A stretch of DNA of 64,000 nt from Aplysia californica (lineage: Eukaryota; Mollusca; Gastropoda; Aplysiida; Aplysiidae), in assembly GCF_000002075.1 (NCBI RefSeq), contig NW_004797349.1, positions 1,584,776-1,648,775 of the forward strand. Reading direction: 5' to 3'. Positions 57,301 through 64,000 of the stretch are shown piece by piece. Numbering within the stretch: position 1 is the stretch's first letter; the number at the start of each line of letters is the position of its first letter. The position numbers and the translations under genes are program-made. The notes beneath the pieces were generated by a model. It worked only from the letters and a program-made list of their open reading frames with translations, searched no databases and was not told where the DNA came from.

Positions 57301-60300
57301 CTAATTGTTTAATCCATTTCTAATTCTTATAAAGTCAATTCCAAAGATACACAAAGCAATTAATGACAGCAGAGAGCAGAAAGGATGACTTTCTCAGCTT
57401 GAAAAAGACCTTTACAATTTTCAACATATATCATCATAATTGCATTGTTTTCTCTACTGAACGTTTGAGAGGTCTGTAAAAATATTTTTTATAGGCATTA
57501 GTAAGAGGTCAGTTTTTCCCCTGATTTTATGTCTAGAGACTTTTGGGGATTAGATGGTATATAAATTCACAGTATTATTATATTATTAAATTTTTCAAAG
57601 GAACTAAGACCATTTTCTGTAAAAACATTGTTTTTCCTCCTGTTTTATATGAAATGGTCTCAAAGTGTCTCTCCTGTGTTGTAGCTTAGCCCATTCGTAA
57701 CAAAGTTAGGAGGGGAAGACAAGGGAATAAGGTGGAAATTAATCATAGAGTTCAAGTTTGAGTTTTAGGACAGAAAAATAGTTACCGTCATTCTCTGTAC
57801 TCTTAAACATATCATTCCTGTAGGCAGGTGGGTCATGAATAAGCAGATGCAGCAGCGACGCATTTTCAGTGCCAAATCACTTTTTTGGCTACTGTTCTGA
57901 AAATAGTGTAAGTGTAAGACGTAGTACCAAAATTGTTTCCCTCAATGAAGTAGAGGGTCACAGGTAAGTTACATTTTCTAAAACAGGAAATAGGAATTCT
58001 TGTTCTGTTATCATTATCAGGCAGCAGTGCATATATGGAAGAATTTATCTTTTACTTTACGCGATCTGTATAAATTTAACCCTATCCGTACGCCCTGGGG
58101 TCATTTTGTACCCCTGGGGTAAATTTCCACTTTTTAGAATACTGACTTCTAGTTCGAAGATTTTTTTGAAACTTTCAGTATTTCTAAAAAAATCATTTTG
58201 ACACACTGCTATGCAAAGCGTACGGATCGGATTAACGAGTAATTTCCTCTTTGGAAAGTGATGGCACAGAGTTCCCTACATTGTATGGACACGATAGTGA
58301 AACATGACATATGGATAGGGTTAAATGCTAAAGAATGTGTCAGTGCCTTGGTGCAAATAATATCATTAAACATGATGAAGATTTAAAAAGATAAAATTGT
58401 GAGAACCAGTGGTGCTTGAGGAGGTCTGGTTAGCTTGGAGTTAGGGTACTGTACGCACCACAGCAACTTAAGCAAAAGTGTAGGCCTAACTTTTGAACTT
58501 GTGATTGGTGGTAGAATGAGTGGGCAAAGGCAAATGAATGGTCACTTGTTATTGCATTTTATATCAGATAGAAGTGTTTCAGACAGGTGAGTTAATTGGG
58601 GGNNNNNNNNNNNNNNNNNNNNNNNNNNNNNNNNNNNNNNNNNNNNNNNNNNNNNNNNNNNNNNNNNNNNNNNNNNNNNNNNNNNNNNNNNNNNNNNNNN
58701 NNAGGGGAATCATGTTCTCACTTTACCATCTGAGGTAATGTGATTCCAGGTTAACTAAATAGGCAATCTACACTACCAAGGAGTGTGAAGGAAATTCCAC
58801 ACCAGATAGACTGCATTATTTCAGATAGAATGTTACTGCAGTCACTGATAATTATGAGAAAGTGAAATTCTGACAAGTGAATTAGAAGTATTTGACCGGT
58901 GCCAGAGAAAAGAAAAGACATTCCTTGCTGTTTATATTTTAACACTTAATGTACCATATGCACAGTACGTGTATTGCTCTGTTGCGAAATATTGCTCGAG
59001 AAAGTATTAATATGGTCCAGGTAGACTCGTAATTAGAGATCTTTAAAGAAAAACATGCACATCACTAGCATACCTGTGGAGAGGGTTCAATTGAGAAAGC
59101 TCCATTCTCTATCATGGATTCTGAAGTGGCCATTTTTTAAATCCTACTATCTAAATAATAGTTTTGGAGTTAGTTGTAGTTGTATCCCCCTTTTTAGGTT
59201 GGGGGGGGGGGGGATGAGTATGTTTAGTTGAGTCACAGATACCAACATCCAGAAATTTTTGTAAGTGGTCTCCACCAAAGAAACCCACCACTGGGAGACT
59301 AAAAAATGGATATTTAGGCAGATCAGGTTTTTTGGAAGATCTCAGGGGCCAACACTCTGCTGCATGTCCTGTTGGTTAACTTCCTTGTTTTCTGTTTAAT
59401 CTGTAATTGAAATATGATCCACTGAAGATCCTAATGCATTGGGATTTTTTTAAATACCACTTTAGAGGAGGAATAGATGCCTGAATCATTGAAATAACGC
59501 TTAGAGATTGACGTACAAGCCTAGAGTGCATGTATATATGTTTTGCCTTGGGATTGGGATAGTCTTATTGAACTTGGCAATATTACACTACAGTGTTCAT
59601 TTCTAGACCTTGAAGACTTATATCAATGACCGAATGCAAGACTCTGACAAACATCATTGTACAATTTTGGAGTTTGTTGGAGTCTTTCACCCAGGCATCA
59701 AGGGAGAGGGTCTTTTTGCTTCAACAATATTATTACTTTGGTAAAGCAAGACAATTCAAGTTGGAAAAAAAGTTTACTTCCTTCAGATCAAACTTAGATT
59801 TTAGGTGGATTTTTATTTTTAAGAACAGGTTCTTATAGAGTGAAATATTCTACGATAGTCTCCGCCTAAAGGCACGGTGCTTGGGAGGGTTTCTTAGCGT
59901 GTGTTTACTCAGAGCGTGCGTTTACAGAAACCTGTGTAAAGGGAGGAAGGAACACAGTCATCTCATTGCCTCGATATTCTAGTGACCTCCCTTTGGGGCG
60001 GGGGTCACTTTGGGCTGATAATGTGACGACATGTGACGGTTTTGTGAAGGATTCCCCAACTGTGGTTAAGAATACAAAGGTGTTGAGTGGGGGGGGTAAG
60101 AAAGACAGACTTAATGATGTAATGATATGCACCACAAAGTGTCGGGAACGGATAGCCCGAGAGGAAACTGTTGGTGATAGTCATAGAGATGACAAACCAG
60201 CCACATGGCTTTTCAAGCAACCACCCCTGACCGTAAATTCATGGACGACTTCAGAATCATAGATCTCTACATTCAGAGAAACATTTCTCTTGTGATTCGT

Positions 60301-61251
60301 TGAACAAGTAGGCCTACGCTATAAGTTCTTTGAGCACAACTGATTAAATTAGGCTCACTAGACTAATCTTTAGATTAATCCTACAGTATCTAGGCCTATG
60401 TAGTGTTTTACAGCGTTCATGTGTGTTGTTGCGCATCATAGGCCTAGGTCTAACTATACATTAGATGCAGTCACCCAAACACCTGTCAGAAACCTTTTCT
60501 CAATTATGCATTTCCAGTGACCAATCAAAAAACATTCAGTTCCCCAACCTCCCAACATTTCAGCTACCAGTCCTAGTCCCATGTGTTTGTTGAAAGTAGG
60601 GCTGGGTAATGAGTCGCTTTAGCAAAATCCGGATAATGTTAGTGCACCTCTTCTGCGATTAAATGTGTCATGAACCGCTTCAGCAAATGGGTCAGAAAAA
60701 CCACTCCAAAATATGGGTGCACCCACTTCGGCAAACGGGTCAGGAAAGAGAGTTTAAGAGTCTGAATTCGGATAATGTTTCACTGAGAAGTATCCGGTTA
60801 TCCGGATTTTGCCAACCACTTGTTGAAAGTTGGGTGTGAAAACGCTGTCCATCTCTCTCTTTGTTCGGTGTGAGGGGCAGTCACACCAAATATCCGGTTG
60901 TCTAGGCTTGTCTTATGCAAGCTGTACAGGTTGTAGTGAAAATTTCCCTTTAGTTTGTTAATCTTTACCTGTCGGCTTGCTTCACGGATCGGAGTGGGTG
61001 TGTAGAAGGAGTGACCGAGTGTTTATACGTCTAAATTATACAGTAAAAAACCTGTTAGATGAAGAAAGCATGCATTTGAGTGGAGCGTGCTTTTGTATGG
61101 CGTGCATTTAGGTGGAGACTACTGTATTACTACTGCACAGATTTTTATCTGGCATGTTCCTAAGTAGAGACCATTGTGCATGTATTTGATGCAGCCACAG
61201 TATTGACATGTTGTCTTTCTTCTTTTTTTCCAGAAAGGAGGCCAAGTCTGA
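54329..61251 (+). CDS. KGD4: KGD4 (MRPS36), 2-oxoglutarate dehydrogenase E3 adaptor, 4 exons
   Basis: Exons: 54329-54358, 55004-55085, 56892-57058, 61234-61251; GT-AG introns with agreeing phases give 98 aa (human 103). Exons 1-2 encode MAATVARTVQ and VVRPHIPLIKFPTRG, matching the human VVKPHTPLIRFP region. Exon 3 ends with LPPRYRRKQLSQEEIEFIE and exon 4 adds KGGQV and a stop, matching the C-terminal RYRRK..SQEE.EFI..GG signature. First described as mitoribosomal protein S36, the family is now known to tether the E3 subunit to the E2 core of the 2-oxoglutarate dehydrogenase complex in the mitochondrial matrix. The last coding exon is only 18 nt of coding sequence. The exon 2 acceptor is a tandem cagcag-type site (acagcag), allowing one extra Gln. 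Introns 2 and 3 carry inverted copies of one transposon, and intron 3 also spans an N gap. Confidence 0.93.
54565..54640. repeat. (GATATA)n and TCTAGA-rich simple repeat
   Basis: Tandem atagat units followed by agatctagat/tctagatcta palindromic words in KGD4 intron 1. A similar tctaga-rich patch lies near 12090-12118. Confidence 0.85.
55196..56112. mobile_element. 917-bp TIR element in KGD4 intron 2 (copy A)
   Basis: Flanked by TA. The left tip contains gtaatctccgcctaaacgca and the right tip inverted gtagtctccgcctaaatgta. Words like aaacgcac recur near the ends. A poly-G run interrupts it near 55450. No transposase coding. It is homologous to 59853-61124 in the opposite orientation (shared interior: ggatatttgg..agactgccc, ggatggacagcg, gaggtttctgactggtgttt and their complements). 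Confidence 0.85.
56113..56891. other. KGD4 intron 2, remaining part
   Basis: No repeat family or exon recognised between the transposon and exon 3. Confidence 0.4.
57059..59852. other. KGD4 intron 3, first part
   Basis: No exon recognised. Around 58080-58330 there is an inverted-looking pair of aaccctatccgtacgc/ggatagggtt words, which may be the ends of a small unclassified element (about 58078-58323). Confidence 0.35.
58603..58702. other. Assembly gap (100 N)
   Basis: Exactly 100 N inside KGD4 intron 3. The true distance is unknown. Confidence 0.99.
59853..61124. mobile_element. 1272-bp TIR element in KGD4 intron 3 (copy B, inverted to copy A)
   Basis: Flanked by TA. The left tip contains atagtctccgcctaaaggca and the right tip inverted gtagtctccacctaaatgca. 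The order of interior blocks is the reverse complement of copy A: caaagtgatcc/cactttggg near the left, cacctgtcagaaacc in the middle, aacgctgtccatc and aaatatccgg near the right. The extra length lies mainly in a block around 60600-60830. It ends 109 bp before exon 4. Confidence 0.85.
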
Positions 61252-63524
61252 CAAACATGGAACTTTGTTTAGTTTTTGTAAAAGTACAAAGATGTGTGAT
61301 GGGATCGGGATTGGTGGTTTTTCAAAGTTTTATTTGTGATAAGGGCCTCTTTTCAATCCCATGTTACAAGTGATGTATGTGTGTGAATGTACAAGCCGGT
61401 GTATAGGGTTGTTTTTGTATGTTGTTGTCCATAATCCAACTTTTGTTTACAGTACAGTAGATACCTCAATATCTTCAGGTGTTTAAAAAGGTTTCCATGT
61501 CTCAACGCTGGCTATGTTATAAATAAAGATTAATAGTAGTCGAGACTGAACAGGAATTTTTATTTTTCTGTGGGGTATGTGTGTGTATGTGAGGGGGGGG
61601 GGGGGTTGATAGTTAAATAATTCTTTATTTTGTAACACACTTTTTGTCCCTAACTTTAAAAAATTCAGTCATTGAATTCTACATAAGCCACTTCTAAAAC
61701 TTTTTAGTTTGAGTAACTGAACAGAGAAAAATCTTAGAATTTAACTGTATCTTATCTCTATTAATGGAAACAAATTTTACACTTCCACTGGAATTTTAGT
61801 ATTGTTAAAACAGGGCTGAAAAATTTGTGTTTGTTTGTAATCTAGCGACTGTTGTTACATATCATAGACTCTAAGCAGCAACTCCAGATCTGAGTCATGT
61901 TCATTGTAGCAAAGTGGCTGAATGGTGAAAATGTTGATGAGGATTTTGTTACTGCTGCCAGCTGTCTGTACATAATTCTGAAGAATGAGGTGAAAATATA
62001 ATTTCAAGCATTTGAAACATGTAGACTTATTCCTTATTGCCTTTATTGATAGGGTTTAGTTTTGACCTATAATCGATCTATGCATGCTATGTTCTGTATT
62101 CAACTCAAGACAACTATATTCACAATTCACATACATTTTTGTGCTGCAGAGGTGCTTGGCCAGTGCATGTCGTTTGCTAGAATCTTGAATTTTGAATTGG
62201 TGCATAATCAGATCTCAGTTTGTGGAGTTGACATTTCATGAGTGTCTTCATGATCAATAAAAGGCAATGAGACAAGTATTGTATGGAATTTTTTAAAATT
62301 TGACCATTGTGTTCTTGTTCCAGCCTAAACAAAACTTTTTAGTTTGGGGAGGGGGGGGGTGTGACACTTCGAGCATTGTATGAAGAAGGCATATCATACT
62401 TGTTTGTGTTCTTTGAAAGCCAGGACATTTTCAGGGCATGGGACAATGAAGATATTCTTGAGAGAAAATGTTAGCTTTTTACTTTTACAGTGACTTGGCA
62501 TTTGCAACGTGCCGTGCCACACTACAACAGCCATCTTTTGTGTCATATCATGCATATATTACAACTCTGAAGAGATGTTTAGATGGTGAAGTGATGGAGA
62601 TTGTGTCACAACGTGTGGAATCCGGCACTCATCAGTTTGTGGTCATAATATTAAATTATGTTTCACCTGAAAGTTTATTCCCTGCTTTTGATTTTAAAAA
62701 TATCCATCCATCCTGAACAGAGGTCAAGATTGAATGAGATGTGGGTTGCTTGGTGTCAAAGGTGAGGGTTGCGAGAGAATGGCCGCCAAAGTTTGGTGAC
62801 TTCGAAAGCTGTCGTGTCTTTGGAAACTACACATTTTCATTTTTTGTGCCTTTGATCAATGTTTTCCAGAACAATCCATGCAGGAATATTTTTCATTGGG
62901 TGTAAAAAAAAGGTGTTGAACTCAACAACAAAAAAATCGAAAAAAATTTACTTGGGCGGAATGATTTCCTTGAATTATTTATTTTGACGAGCGCCTGATT
63001 GCAACACTATGCCTCACATATTATATTACTCTGGAAGAGGATATCAGTCAGCAGTGATATTGTTAACGTTAGTATATATTAGTGACAGTGGTGATTCTTG
63101 CACCAGTACTTCATATGTTTAGTGATGATGAATAAATTTTATATAATAAGTGTACGGTAGTGATGGCGAACGTGAGACTGAAAGTCAGGGTGAGAAAACT
63201 AAGTGTTGTATGCACTCGCTAGTGACATCCTGGGGGCTTGGACCAGGCATCTTTATTATATTTTACATTTACTAGTGTTAGTGGCATTTAAGTTTAAGTT
63301 TATGTCAACTTGAACAATGTAGCCTACAAAACAGAAAAAGACAGTTTGACTTTTGAGTAACGCAAGCATTGACATTGGCCTACATGTAATATTAATAACG
63401 GTCGTTTACTAAGTGCAGGGACAAAGTAAGACAATCTTTTTGATAGACAGAAACAATAGAGAGGAGGAAAGTAAAAGAACTATTCAGTGGAGCACTTCCC
63501 ACCACCCACAACTTAGTTTTAGTA
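61252..63524. other. KGD4 3' region and intergenic DNA
   Basis: AATAAA at 61522-61527 is the likely KGD4 polyadenylation signal. Beyond it I recognise no gene; an 82-codon frame at 62468-62716 has no known domain. Poly-G runs lie near 61592 and 62346. Confidence 0.45.
61522..61527 (+). promoter_or_regulatory. Candidate polyadenylation signal of KGD4
   Basis: AATAAA 270 bp after the KGD4 stop codon, the first full signal downstream. Confidence 0.55.
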
Positions 63525-64000
63525 CAGTCCACTCCGGCTTTAAGCACGGTCATCTCGAGAAAGCTGAAGCGTGCTTGAGTGCGAAGTAGATATAATCCAG
63601 AGATTTTCATGTAGAATATTTCCTGTGCAATTTCCCTTAGTAAGTAAGCCTTTAGTGGTCCTGCAAAAGTGTGCACTGTTATTTTTACCCGCCATGGTAG
63701 TTTTCATTTGTTTGTTTGTTTTGTCTTTTGGTCGAATGGGAAATGAAAACTTAATTTAGACGGCCAGTCACGATACAGCACACTAGGCCTACACACTGCC
63801 GGTGCGTACCACTGCCCCACATTCATACCACCGCCTTCACCCCCTAAACACGGTCTTTGATCCCACCTCGCGCGTGATAGTGATACCAAATCAGGATTAT
63901 CGGATAGCAAGGGGCAATAAGGTGAAATCGCAGCCTGCCCCCTTTTCTCATCTCCCCGACCCTCTTTGTATTTTTTTTTTGTCCATGTGTAGCTTTGCCC
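63525..64000. mobile_element. pogo-like MITE with TTAAGCACG repeats, copy C (cut by window end)
   Basis: Starts after TA with cagtccactccggctttaag and follows copy B (29910 on) through its first 476 bp in the same orientation. It has lost more of the taagcacg words than copies A and B. Confidence 0.85.

Overview
Eukaryotic genomic DNA, most likely from a lophotrochozoan and probably a gastropod mollusc. The case rests on four intron-containing animal genes, an AT-rich background, frequent aggcct-type words, tRNA-derived SINEs of a kind known from molluscs, and a mixed transposon load (pogo/Tigger-like, hAT-like, piggyBac, DIRS, RNase H-bearing LINE). The species call is inference. Two runs of exactly 100 N (14900-14999 and 58603-58702) are scaffold gaps.

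Four host genes could be assembled exon by exon, with reading phase kept across every junction. (1) FAM136A, minus strand, 12904 to 6775, 3 exons, 140 aa, a twin-CX3C mitochondrial protein. (2) DYNC2I2 (WDR34), plus strand, 16433 to 28640, 12 exons, 502 aa, the WD-repeat intermediate chain of ciliary dynein-2. (3) A PAAT (C10orf88)-like gene, minus strand, 49588 to 41095, 5 exons, 433 aa. (4) KGD4 (MRPS36), plus strand, 54329 to 61251, 4 exons, 98 aa, the E3 adaptor of the 2-oxoglutarate dehydrogenase complex. They are not an operon-like set: one is ciliary and three are tied to mitochondria.

Most of the remaining sequence is mobile DNA. 2.1-5.2 kb holds a short inverted-repeat element, a compound microsatellite, an 801-bp TA-flanked MITE and a Tigger remnant with a CENP-B-type helix-turn-helix piece. 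8.1-15.9 kb holds hAT-like and foldback elements, a near-identical 1.06-kb duplication ending at the first N gap, a LINE tail and a SINE. The DYNC2I2 introns carry several pogo-like MITEs. 29.9-32.8 kb has a second 802-bp MITE, a SINE and a decayed piggyBac transposase. 33.0-39.0 kb is a broken DIRS-type retroelement with a LINE fragment inside it. 45-49 kb, in PAAT intron 1, has a hAT-like element next to a splice acceptor and an element family with a telomere-like G-rich core. 50.4-53.1 kb is a LINE interrupted by a SINE with a clear 12-bp target duplication. KGD4 exon 3 lies between two inverted copies of one transposon.

No bacterial-type system, CRISPR array, rRNA or convincing functional tRNA gene was seen. 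The most interesting signals are the MITE family with a telomere-like core, the inverted transposon pair around KGD4 exon 3, the transposon 22 bp from a PAAT splice acceptor, and the probable assembly artefact beside the first gap.
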